Virus record (IMG/VR): IMGVR_UViG_3300031933_000215
Coordinates: 1-64,000 of that record
Direction: 5' to 3' (one strand)
From: a virus
DNA length: 64,000 nucleotides
Part shown: piece by piece, positions 18,588-25,752 of the stretch
Numbering within the stretch: position 1 is the first letter of the stretch
Layout: each line of letters begins with the position of its first letter
Notes under the pieces: model-generated
Databases searched by the model: none
What the model saw: the letters and a program-made list of their open reading frames with translations, nothing else
What the model was told of the DNA's origin: nothing
Made by a program: the position numbers and the translations under genes

Positions 18588-19811
18588 TTACGAGTAATGG
18601 TCTTTGGTCAACGCCCTCAGCGTGATGTACAGCAATACTCCCGTACGCACTGAAGCAATTACTGCCCCATTGCGAGTTGTGACTGCGTTGCGCACCAGCT
18701 TCTCAGTGTGCTGGCGGAGTTTGAGCACCGACGCGTCGGATGAACGCGATGCCATCAGCAGTGATCGCAATTTGGTCAGTAGACCGGGCAGGTCGTTCTT
18801 ACGACCCAAGACCGCTCGGTTACTTTGCAGATAATCAAACGTGTAGAGTAATGTTTCGTTAACAATCTCTTCCAGGTATTTCTGGCTACGCTGGCTGTAG
18901 TTCTTGCTCAGGTACTGAAGCGATTCGCGCAACAGCTTCGGGGGCATGGTGGGCATGGCCGAGGCAATCACGTCCATCAATTCAGGCTTGATCAGGTTGC
19001 TCTCGTTTTGCGCCACCTCGTGCATGTACCGGATGTACGCGCTGTACCCATTGCGTCGGTCCTTCAGCACCATCTCCCCGTCGGTGGAGATCATGGCGTC
19101 ACTGGTGGAGGTGACCCGAACCCCCGCTCGCAGGGTTTCCAGATACACCACGTAGATCTTCTTCACCACTTCCCGAATGCGCCCTTGCGTGTCAGTCACC
19201 ACGCGGATCAAAGACTCGTCCGGTTTGAAGTCTCGGATGGCCCGGCGGTAGATGGAGTTGGGAGACACCAAATCGAACGACCGGGCTTCCAGCAAAGCAC
19301 GCCAAGAGCCGTAACGGCGGATGTCGTACCGACCGGACAGGGCGGCGTAGGTAGCTTGGGCCACCGCTGGGTCGGCGGGGTACTTGAAACGCGGTTGCAA
19401 CAAGCTGGTCAAGAACCGGTAATGGAGTACCATGAACGCGTGGGCTTGGGCTTCTTTGCGGAGCTTCTGAGGAATGCGGGTTTCCCGCTCCAACCGGTGA
19501 GCGATGTAAATGGGGGTGTAGTTGAACACGTCCGACATCACCTTGAAGTCGAAGTTGATCGCTTTCACCGACTTGAAGCGTTCGTGCAGGAGTTCTTCGT
19601 CAACCTCCAACACGTCTTCGTACCACGTTTCCCGGTCAGACTCCAGAAACCGAATGGGGTGGACTCCCATCAGTACCCCACCGAAGAACGCGTTGTGATC
19701 TTCGTTGCGGGTCATGAAATTCTGGGAATAGCGAATGATGCGCTTACACAGGTCTCGGTTGAACTTGACCTGATCAAACTGCTCATCAAACACGGCTTTG
19801 AGGGTGGACAT
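18588..19811 (-). CDS. Uncharacterised phage protein, possibly virion
   Basis: 407 aa from the ATG at 19809-19811, preferred because AAAGG lies 9 bases upstream, while another ATG six bases earlier is too close. It is rich in helices and Arg/Leu, for example in LLTKLRSLLMASR near the end. The C-terminus includes a short hydrophobic segment (GVLLYITLRALT). No family is recognised. It leads the minus-strand operon that includes the HD hydrolase. Confidence 0.68.
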   Translation of the reverse strand: MSTLKAVFDEQFDQVKFNRDLCKRIIRYSQNFMTRNEDHNAFFGGVLMGVHPIRFLESDRETWYEDVLEVDEELLHERFKSVKAINFDFKVMSDVFNYTPIYIAHRLERETRIPQKLRKEAQAHAFMVLHYRFLTSLLQPRFKYPADPAVAQATYAALSGRYDIRRYGSWRALLEARSFDLVSPNSIYRRAIRDFKPDESLIRVVTDTQGRIREVVKKIYVVYLETLRAGVRVTSTSDAMISTDGEMVLKDRRNGYSAYIRYMHEVAQNESNLIKPELMDVIASAMPTMPPKLLRESLQYLSKNYSQRSQKYLEEIVNETLLYTFDYLQSNRAVLGRKNDLPGLLTKLRSLLMASRSSDASVLKLRQHTEKLVRNAVTTRNGAVIASVRTGVLLYITLRALTKDHYS

Positions 19812-19942
19812 AATCATTACCTTTGCATAAGTTGACTGACGGTATGAAACACCTGTGGGTTGCATTCCATCACTTTACAGACCTAGATCATTGGGTTGAG
19901 GAATCCATCCCGAAGACTTTCATCCCTAGAGAGGTACGTCCC

Positions 19943-20272
19943 ATGAGTCCGGTAACATCTCTAATCAATGACCTGATCGACACCGAGGTTAAGTCTCTGG
20001 CCAATAAGCTGGAGTCGGTGGTACAGTTTGCACACGACGATCGGGGAATCATTGATGCGCCCACTGGCAACCTCACCGTTTTTGCATTGGATCATTTCCC
20101 CTACCTGCAACACCGTTTGCGGGATACCCTGTTGGGAACGAACGGCGAATACGCGGCCGAGCTGCTCGGCGACCTGGGGTTCCAATTCACCACGGCTTAT
20201 TCGGAGCCTCGGGTTTATTTGACCAGCGGTCAATACATCCAGCTGTCCAACCGTGTGAAAGCCCACACCTAA
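19943..20272 (+). CDS. Small uncharacterised protein
   Basis: 109 aa from the ATG at 19943, supported by GAGAGG 8 bases upstream; a longer in-frame version from about 19844 lacks a good site. The sequence alternates amphipathic helices (SLINDLIDTEVKSLANKLESV) with short strands. The composition resembles the gene at 20419, suggesting a shared transcript through a modest hairpin. Function unknown. Confidence 0.65.
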   Translation: MSPVTSLINDLIDTEVKSLANKLESVVQFAHDDRGIIDAPTGNLTVFALDHFPYLQHRLRDTLLGTNGEYAAELLGDLGFQFTTAYSEPRVYLTSGQYIQLSNRVKAHT

Positions 20273-20284
20273 AGAGCATATAAC

Positions 20285-20313
20285 CAGGAGTCCCTGTGGG
20301 CTCCTGTATGCCG
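20285..20313 (+). terminator. Hairpin with TATGCCG tag
   Basis: CAGGAG/CTCCTG (285-290 with 301-306 of this kilobase, that is 20285-20290 and 20301-20306) forms a stem, followed by TATGCCG at 20307-20313. No long T run follows, so it is a weaker terminator than the others but bears the same tag. Confidence 0.6.
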
Positions 20314-20418
20314 TTTCCAGATGAAACCGATACGTTGGTCGTCTGTGATCTTTAAACCATCTTATGAAGGCCTGTAGACCGTTACAGGCGTATTAATGCA
20401 ACCCAAATAGGAATCGAC

Positions 20419-20817
20419 ATGTCTGAAACCAACCAGCTCCTCTCTTGCGGACGTTCCAACCAGTTCAAAGTCAAAGACCTGGAAGCCTTCAAGGCCGCCG
20501 TCCAACCCTTTGACGTCACCATAGTGGAAGATGAGGGCGACGATCATACGGTGAGCATCCTGGCCAATGCCCGCAGTGGGATCAGTTTTACCAAAGATCA
20601 ACAACACATCCTGGAGTTGTTGGTTGAGCACCTGACCGACGACTCGGTGGCGATCCTGATGCAGATTGGTTACCGGGCCGATTCGTTGGAGTTGGTGGGT
20701 AACGCCGTGGCGGCGAACAACAAAGGACAGATTCGCCAGATTGACCTGAACTACATCTACCGGATGGCGCAGGACCTGTTGGACGACACGTCCGAAGTGA
20801 CCGCCTGTGCCGACTAG
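20419..20817 (+). CDS. Uncharacterised acidic protein
   Basis: 132 aa, ATG at 20419 with a GGAATC site. It looks like a compact alpha/beta protein: a strand (FKVKDLEAF), an acidic loop and long amphipathic helices ending in YIYRMAQDLLDD. Relatives of this type occur in phage genomes as unknown small proteins. No motif gives a function. It is the last gene before the 424-base non-coding region. Confidence 0.65.
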   Translation: MSETNQLLSCGRSNQFKVKDLEAFKAAVQPFDVTIVEDEGDDHTVSILANARSGISFTKDQQHILELLVEHLTDDSVAILMQIGYRADSLELVGNAVAANNKGQIRQIDLNYIYRMAQDLLDDTSEVTACAD

Positions 20818-21029
20818 GGAAATCGCGCCGGGTCGGCCGCTCAATCCCCACCTGTAGAACCACAGGAGATTGGATGGTGTGAACACTAACCATCCTGCGG
20901 CGGCGGAACACGTATCCCTTTCCGTCAGGACCAAGTAATAGTCTTGTATTCCTATCGTCCCATTAGGACGTATGATAGGAATACAGGACGTGAAGCGATA
21001 GAAAGAGATCTTTACTTTGTTTTGAAAGA

Positions 21030-21062
21030 GGGAGACGTTAGTCTCCCATCCTTATTTCTTTT
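21030..21062 (+). terminator. Terminator-like hairpin
   Basis: GGGAGAC GTTA GTCTCCC (21030-21047) is followed by ATCCTTATTTCTTTTTA, a T-rich tail. It is the first plausible stop for transcripts of the 20419 gene. Confidence 0.7.
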
Positions 21063-21141
21063 TATCTAAAGGACTTTTTTGGTCCTTTAGAATTAATTTA
21101 CTGTCTCTTCCTTATATTTATGTGGGGGACCGAACACGCAC

Positions 21142-21170
21142 GAAGTGGGGGTGAGGGCCCCCACTTCTTT
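21142..21170 (+). terminator. Strong hairpin, probable terminator
   Basis: GAAGTGGGGG/CCCCCACTTC, a perfect 10-bp stem with a six-base loop, is followed by only three T. It is very stable and could be a terminator or a structured RNA end. Confidence 0.6.
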
Positions 21171-21241
21171 AAGCGTGAAAGGTATCCCTGAATCTGTACC
21201 ATAGTACTTTTTAGTATTTTATTTTTGAGGAAGAGAATCCC

Positions 21242-21403
21242 ATGCTTAAAAAGCTTCATCAAGGGTATCTCAAACTCATGTGTAAACACAAATGGGTGGA
21301 TAAGACGAAACCCGACGACAAGCACTATCGGATCGGTTGTCGTTTGTGTGGCAAGGAGGTACGCTTGAGCGCAAAGACCCCAAAGTCTCAGAGAGAGAAA
21401 TAG
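21242..21403 (+). CDS. 53-aa putative zinc-finger protein
   Basis: A short gene of 53 codons from the ATG at 21242, with GAGGAAGAG about 7 bases upstream. The protein has MCKHKW in the middle and CRLCGK 19 residues later, giving three cysteines and a histidine that could bind one zinc. It is basic (many Lys and Arg), which would suit nucleic-acid binding. It lies just after the hairpin region. It could be chance, but the ribosome site and paired cysteines favour a real gene. Confidence 0.6.
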   Translation: MLKKLHQGYLKLMCKHKWVDKTKPDDKHYRIGCRLCGKEVRLSAKTPKSQREK

Positions 21404-21742
21404 CGACTCAGGAAAAAATACGCGCGGGTTATAACCTATGTGGAGTTAGCAACTTCATAGCCATGGGTATTCTCGCAGTTGTCGTAAAATCCTTGCAGTC
21501 TCCGGGTGCTGTAAGGTAACTCTTCGTGGGTTCTCTCTCTCCCTTAGCCCGGCTTCGAATTCAATACTGCCTGGGGTTCGCCCCGGGCTTTATTCCGTCA
21601 CCCTGCAAATCGAAAAGGACAACACCCATGGAAAACATCTTGGTCAATAGCAAAGATTCACTCTCCGCCTCAGAACTATGAGGCTAATCCTGTGGTGGCG
21701 ACAACCCACCCATAACCCAAAGCAACTCTAAGGAGTATACCC
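21404..21742 (+). other. Leader region before the tubulin-like gene
   Basis: This 339-base gap contains a strong terminator (21569-21588) and a 17-codon reading frame at 21628-21681, which has an AAAGGAC site and begins MENILVNSK. A perfect stem GCCTCA/TGAGGC overlaps its end (about 21667-21684), and a second stem of GGTGG/CCACC type follows near 21693-21710. The layout recalls a leader peptide with hairpins, but there is no direct evidence of regulation. A clear ribosome site AAGGAG sits at 21730-21735. Confidence 0.45.
21569..21595 (+). terminator. Rho-independent terminator
   Basis: GCCTGGGG TTCG CCCCGGGC (21569-21588), 8 bp with one G-T pair and a UUCG loop, is followed by TTTATTCCGTC. 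It separates the small zinc-finger gene from the tubulin-like region. Confidence 0.85.
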
Positions 21743-21772
21743 ATGACTGTTAAAACACGACTCTACGCATGG
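21743..21772 (+). other. Apparent orphan start of the tubulin-like gene
   Basis: The best ribosome site here (AAGGAG at 21730-21735) points to the ATG at 21743. It begins MTVKTRLYAW, which fits the first beta strand of a tubulin-like protein, but this frame closes at 21880. The tubulin-like homology continues in the next frame from 21769. The glycine-rich GTP-binding loop expected in between is absent. Confidence 0.55.
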
Positions 21773-22623
21773 TCGATACCAGTCAATCCAACCGCACCGA
21801 AGCCCTGGATCAGGACCTGTGCTATTTCATCGAAGAGCTGGACGGCTCTGGTAAGAACCGTAAAGAAAACTACTCGGTGATTGCCAAGGAAGTGGAAAAC
21901 ATCCTGGCGCGTTACCAGCCGGGCGATTTCAACATCGTTCTGTTCTCCATGGCCGGTGGCTCTGGCTCGGTGATCGGTCCTCTGGTGATCAAGGCTCTGC
22001 TGGAAGCGGGTGAAACCGCCGTGGCGGTTCTGGTCGGCTCTGACGACAGTGCCATCTCGGTGACCAACACCATCAACACCCTGAAGTCTCTGGAATCGGT
22101 TTCAGTGATGGTGGGTCAGCCGGTGGTAACCGTGTACCACGAAAACACCGCCGGTGTTCCGCGTAAGGTGATCGACGACGAAGTCGAGTTCGTCCTGCAT
22201 GCCCTGACCGAACTGACCAGTCAGAACAACCGGGAGCTGGATACGCAAGATCTGACCAACTGGGTACAGTACCACAAGGTCTGCCCGGTACGTCCGCAAC
22301 TGTCAGCCCTGTCGGTGTTCGATAACCGTCAGGAAGCGGCCAAGCAGATCGAGCCGATCTCGGTGGCGTCCCTGTACGCCGACCCGGACAAGGACAACCC
22401 ATTCGGCAGCCCGCACTACGCGACCGTGGGCTACCCGCGTGAGGGTACCATGCAACTGTCCGATCAGCTGCACTTCGTGATCAACACCGCCGACATCGAA
22501 GAAACCTTCAATCACCTGACCGAACGTCAGAGCGAACTGAACAAAGCGTACAGCTCGTACCGCCAGCGTAAAGCCGTGGTGGATGTGGACGACGATGTTA
22601 CCGGCGATGGCATGATCCTGTAA
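21769..22623 (+). CDS. phuZ: Tubulin/FtsZ-like protein, PhuZ homologue, N-terminus missing
   Basis: 284 aa as read from the ATG at 21769. SMAGGSGSVIGP (61-72) matches the tubulin/FtsZ T4 loop that binds the GTP phosphates, preceded by the strand FNIVLF. An acidic tail, DVDDDVTGDG, ends the protein, as in PhuZ, whose tail is needed for filament assembly. PhuZ makes the spindle that centres the phage nucleus; phiKZ gp39 sits in the same relative position. The protein starts at DTSQSN, which would be the second strand, so roughly 30 residues with the first GTP-binding loop are lacking. The start at 21769 has no ribosome site. Either the gene is damaged, the sequence has a local deletion, or the product is a divergent, truncated form. 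Confidence 0.72.
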   Translation: MVDTSQSNRTEALDQDLCYFIEELDGSGKNRKENYSVIAKEVENILARYQPGDFNIVLFSMAGGSGSVIGPLVIKALLEAGETAVAVLVGSDDSAISVTNTINTLKSLESVSVMVGQPVVTVYHENTAGVPRKVIDDEVEFVLHALTELTSQNNRELDTQDLTNWVQYHKVCPVRPQLSALSVFDNRQEAAKQIEPISVASLYADPDKDNPFGSPHYATVGYPREGTMQLSDQLHFVINTADIEETFNHLTERQSELNKAYSSYRQRKAVVDVDDDVTGDGMIL

Positions 22624-22636
22624 CAACGACGACATA

Positions 22637-22667
22637 AAGGTGGGGTTTCGGCCCCACCTTTTTTTAT
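22637..22667 (+). terminator. Rho-independent terminator after the tubulin-like gene
   Basis: AAGGTGGGG/CCCCACCTT (22637-22645 with 22652-22660) is followed by seven T. CGACATA at 22630-22636 lies directly before the stem. Confidence 0.9.
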
Positions 22668-22678
22668 TTGGAGATTTG

Positions 22679-23188
22679 ATGATGGCCAAGAAGTCAAAGC
22701 ACGATGGTCTTGACGCGTTATTGGCCAAGGAGTTGGGGCTGGAACTACAGACGCAGACATTGCCGTTGAAGAAAGTGCAGACCATGGTCAAAGAAGCCAA
22801 CGGTTTGTATTTCGCCTTTGTGATCGATGGTTATTACTACTACGATACGGTTGAGTCGTGGGCTGGTAGTTTGGGTTGTCGTGTAAAACCCAAGCGGTTC
22901 TTGTTGGAGCCCCGCGTTCGTCAGCGACTGGAACAGCGTCATTACCTCCGATGGTACTTCCACTATGGAACGGCGTTGTATCGGGTACAGATTGCCAAAC
23001 CCAAAGACCTGTTCGATCGCTTGTGGTTTCAACCATGCGACGACAACCCACGGTCGACCAACGTTCTCATTGAGGTTGAATCCATGTTTCTGCGAAAGAA
23101 ACCATTGATGCAACTGCGTGAATCGAAACTGCCTTGGTACGATATTCCTGATCACTGGGAACCTGTAGAAATGAAAAAGCGAGCATAG
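22679..23188 (+). CDS. Uncharacterised phage protein
   Basis: 169 aa from the ATG pair at 22679/22682, with GGAG at 22670-22673. It is basic and aromatic-rich (YYYYD, RQRLEQRHYLRWYFHY) and ends in Lys-Arg residues. The N-terminal stretch is Lys-rich. No family is recognised. It lies between the tubulin-like gene and the GIY-YIG island, with its own terminator. Confidence 0.68.
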   Translation: MMAKKSKHDGLDALLAKELGLELQTQTLPLKKVQTMVKEANGLYFAFVIDGYYYYDTVESWAGSLGCRVKPKRFLLEPRVRQRLEQRHYLRWYFHYGTALYRVQIAKPKDLFDRLWFQPCDDNPRSTNVLIEVESMFLRKKPLMQLRESKLPWYDIPDHWEPVEMKKRA

Positions 23189-23189
23189 A

Positions 23190-23232
23190 CCCTCCCCTGA
23201 TTTGGGGAGGGCTTTATGCCGTTTCTTTTTTT
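23190..23232 (+). terminator. Rho-independent terminator with TATGCCG tag
   Basis: CCCTCCCC/GGGGAGGG (23190-23197 with 23204-23211) is followed by CTTTATGCCGTTTC and eight T. The TATGCCG tag follows the stem, the mirror of the CGRCATA tag seen before other stems. Confidence 0.88.
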
Positions 23233-23279
23233 TTGGTTACGGTGCACCGGTGATGGTGCAATGCAAGTAATTAAAAGTT

Positions 23280-23287
23280 TATATTAT
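23280..23287 (+). promoter_or_regulatory. Putative promoter motif TATATTAT
   Basis: TATATTAT lies 39 bases before the GIY-YIG gene. It is seven of eight bases identical to the phiKZ early promoter TATATTAC. The surrounding DNA is AT-rich, so a chance match is more likely here than elsewhere. Confidence 0.4.
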
Positions 23288-23325
23288 CTCAGTGTAATTT
23301 AGTAGAGTTTAGTAAAGGACCCATC

Positions 23326-24333
23326 ATGTTTTATAGCACTGAGTTTAAACGTAATGAAAAACAATGGTTAGTTTTTATAATACTCCATATAAAAACTAAC
23401 TTTAAATATATTGGATATACAAACAGCCCTAAGAGAACACTGATTAATTTTTATTATAAACTAAAACGCGGAACTCACACTAACAAACATATACAAAATG
23501 CATATATGGACGACCCTAGATTGGAGAGAATTTATTTTGGGGTCGATTCTGAAATAGAAGCTATAAAATTAAAATCAATGCTAATTCAACGATACGCTAA
23601 ACGTGGTGAACTTTTTAACATTGATAAGTTAAATAACCACAAAGACAATGACCCTAGGGTTGACATTATTGTAGACAAGGTTGAAATGGACGATAGTGTT
23701 AAATTACCTCCAATGGACAAAAGGAGGTATGAAAGATTTATAGAGTTGCGTTCGAAACCATTCGACACCTTAGCAACCCCGAGTGGTTTACATGTACTGA
23801 CAAATACTGACATACATGCAAAAAGTAGAGTCGTGGGTGTGTATGTCATATACCACCCCAAAACAGGGAAGTATTATGTTGGTAGTACATCTAACCTTTA
23901 TTCAAGAATTGTAGCTCACCTTTCGGGATTAAGAAAAAACAATCACGAAAATAGTTCTCTTAACTTGGCTTTTAAGTCTGATCCGCAGATTGAAATTATT
24001 TGTTATAAGACTGATGACCGAGAGAAAGCATTTGAGTTAGAGCAGGACTTGATGGATAGTAATAAACATAATTTATTCAATAAAGCGTTAGACTCTAAGA
24101 ATAACTTCCACGGTTATATTTACAAGGGAAAACCAATGCCTGACTGGATACGCGAAAAAATTAGCAATTCGAGTAGAATACGTACCGATTTAAAACGAAC
24201 TCCAATTAATATTGATGGTGTTGTTTATTCATCAGTTAGTGAAGCTAGTAGACAGCTCGGTATCAATAAACGAACACTTTTCAGAAGAATACATTCTAAA
24301 ACACATCACAACTACACCCTGCATGTTAATTAA
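23326..24333 (+). CDS. Tandem GIY-YIG homing endonuclease with NUMOD1-like tail
   Basis: 335 aa, free-standing. The second GIY-YIG domain starts VYVIYHPKTGKYYVGSTSN with a following SRIVAH, residues about 166-195. An earlier copy (about 15-40) reads FIILHIKTNFKYIGYTN, matching the same plan but lacking the first Gly-Ile-Tyr. The C-terminus (INIDGVVYSSVSEASRQLG plus a helix) resembles the NUMOD1 DNA-binding module of homing endonucleases. The base composition is strikingly AT-rich beside GC-rich neighbours, a sign of transfer. It acts as a mobile gene that cuts related DNA lacking it. Promoter-like and terminator sites frame it. Confidence 0.85.
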   Translation: MFYSTEFKRNEKQWLVFIILHIKTNFKYIGYTNSPKRTLINFYYKLKRGTHTNKHIQNAYMDDPRLERIYFGVDSEIEAIKLKSMLIQRYAKRGELFNIDKLNNHKDNDPRVDIIVDKVEMDDSVKLPPMDKRRYERFIELRSKPFDTLATPSGLHVLTNTDIHAKSRVVGVYVIYHPKTGKYYVGSTSNLYSRIVAHLSGLRKNNHENSSLNLAFKSDPQIEIICYKTDDREKAFELEQDLMDSNKHNLFNKALDSKNNFHGYIYKGKPMPDWIREKISNSSRIRTDLKRTPINIDGVVYSSVSEASRQLGINKRTLFRRIHSKTHHNYTLHVN

Positions 24334-24337
24334 CATA

Positions 24338-24379
24338 AACCCACTGGCGGAGACCAGTGGGTTTTGTATGCATTTTTTT
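24338..24379. terminator. Terminator between convergent genes
   Basis: AACCCACTGG/CCAGTGGGTT (24338-24347 with 24354-24363), a perfect 10-bp stem, is followed by a T-rich tail with eight T. The minus-strand gene ends at 24386, so it is shared. Confidence 0.88.
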
Positions 24380-24385
24380 TGTTTG

Positions 24386-25183
24386 TTATGGACCACCAAC
24401 AATGGTCCTTATGTGTCGACGGCGTGCTTCGGGGTCGTTGAGGACACTAATTTTCAACCAGCGCCGCAAACCTTCTTGATACATTTGATCGGAGTCGGCG
24501 TAGTTCATGATGGTCTCGCGGAACACCCCGAGCATTTGACCACCAGAGAGCTGCCCTTGGTCCATCGGCACGATCATCTTGTTGTAGATGTAGGCTTTGG
24601 TGGCCAGTACGCACAGCTTGGCAAACTCAGGGATAGCCGGCGGGCGAATGAACGACAAGGCGTCGTCGTTACCCAAACGAACCCGCATGAACGCAGTAAC
24701 GTAAGGCAGATACACAAACCGAGCCATCACGGTGTTGTGGGCGATCAGGTTCAAATACGAGGTCATGGCGGGTGGTACCCGCATCGCGCTGTCCAATACC
24801 CGACGCGTCTCGGAGGCCATGGGTGATTCTGTGTAGTGCAGTGCCATCCCGGCGTTTTGATAACCCAATGCTGCAAAGTGAACCGAATACACCTGAACGA
24901 TTGGGCGGTTCTGAACCACCTCGTTTGGAATGTGGTAGATCACAGTGTACGGATCGGTTTGTTCGGCCCGCACGGGATCTTCCAGTGGAATGAAGGCTTC
25001 GGTACCACCGTGGAGATCCAAATCCACCAAGACCCGGGGGTCGATGATCTGCTCCCGAATTCGAGTGTCTAAAGAGACAACTGTCTGGCTGTTTTGCAGC
25101 TCTTGGGAGATGAATGCTTCGTTGAGGATTGCTTGCGGGATGGAGAAGCGGATCTCATCCAGTGCTTTGGTGATCGGATTCAT
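24386..25183 (-). CDS. Uncharacterised, probably structural, protein
   Basis: 265 aa from the ATG at 25181-25183 (AGGAG upstream). The sequence is mixed alpha/beta, with many Val, Tyr and Pro and a C-terminal helix-rich region ending RRRHIRTIVGGP. It has no catalytic motif. It is the only minus-strand gene in this part of the window and is separated from the plus-strand array by about 150 bases. A virion role is possible on composition alone. Confidence 0.65.
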   Translation of the reverse strand: MNPITKALDEIRFSIPQAILNEAFISQELQNSQTVVSLDTRIREQIIDPRVLVDLDLHGGTEAFIPLEDPVRAEQTDPYTVIYHIPNEVVQNRPIVQVYSVHFAALGYQNAGMALHYTESPMASETRRVLDSAMRVPPAMTSYLNLIAHNTVMARFVYLPYVTAFMRVRLGNDDALSFIRPPAIPEFAKLCVLATKAYIYNKMIVPMDQGQLSGGQMLGVFRETIMNYADSDQMYQEGLRRWLKISVLNDPEARRRHIRTIVGGP

Positions 25184-25336
25184 AAAAGCTCCTGTGAAGC
25201 CGTCTGAGAGGTTTTCTTGGCGAGGTAATACTCTGGCTCCAGATAGTATACTAAAGGGCGTCAGGCTGCCGTAATGGAACCAGAAATAGATCTACATCAT
25301 AAGGTTGGTGTAGAAGACAACAGACTAAGGACCCAC

Positions 25337-25741
25337 ATGTCACAGATACTATCCGGCCCAGCACGGGTTTATGTTTACGACATCACCACCGTCCTACAAC
25401 TGATGCAACCGGTACTCAGTGACATCGAAGCCCACCGCGCGATTTCGGTGTTGGGTGTGGACGGGGTGATTGACGCCTTTTTGGAAAAGACCATTCACGA
25501 TTTCGAAGTCGTTTCGGTGTGGGAACACCTGCCCGGCAGGTACCCCTCCGAACTCAATAATCTATTCATCCGTCAAACCGAGGCGATATCGGAACTCTAC
25601 CGCCAGCTGTATTTCCCGCCAGATTGCGCCGGGTCCATGGCCACAATACGAAGAATACATGGAACGCTCTGGCTCGTGGTCTTCGATCCCATGCAGATTG
25701 GACCCTACGAAAAACCAAAAACAGAACACGTGTTTCATTAA
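25337..25741 (+). CDS. Array gene 1, uncharacterised
   Basis: 134 aa from the ATG at 25337, preferred over 25274 because it directly follows a GGAC site. The protein begins with a strand (VYVYDITTV) followed by acidic helices (DGVIDAFLEKTI, LNNLFIRQTEAISELYRQLY). This plan is repeated by the following seven genes. The 12-base gap to the next gene and the same strand suggest one operon. No function can be assigned. Confidence 0.68.
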   Translation: MSQILSGPARVYVYDITTVLQLMQPVLSDIEAHRAISVLGVDGVIDAFLEKTIHDFEVVSVWEHLPGRYPSELNNLFIRQTEAISELYRQLYFPPDCAGSMATIRRIHGTLWLVVFDPMQIGPYEKPKTEHVFH

Positions 25742-25752
25742 GGGCTTAGGCA

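Larger units (their letters stand above)
20818..21241. other. Non-coding region with four strong hairpins
   Basis: No convincing gene lies in this 424-base stretch. It holds four inverted repeats: GTATTCCTATC/GATAGGAATAC (20946-20956 with 20974-20984, with an inner CGTCC/GGACG pair), GGGAGAC/GTCTCCC (21030-21036 with 21041-21047), CTAAAGGAC/GTCCTTTAG (21066-21074 with 21082-21090) and GAAGTGGGGG/CCCCCACTTC (21142-21151 with 21158-21167). Two are followed by T-rich runs and could terminate. The first is a compound stem and could be an RNA element. Confidence 0.65.

Noticed and set aside
21337-21519. A 60-codon frame overlapping the 53-aa gene
   Set aside because: It has no ribosome site and lies largely over non-coding DNA.
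21410-21590. Possible tRNA, because of a TTCGAAT sequence near 21554
   Set aside because: The flanking bases cannot form a T stem, and no matching D or anticodon arm was found.
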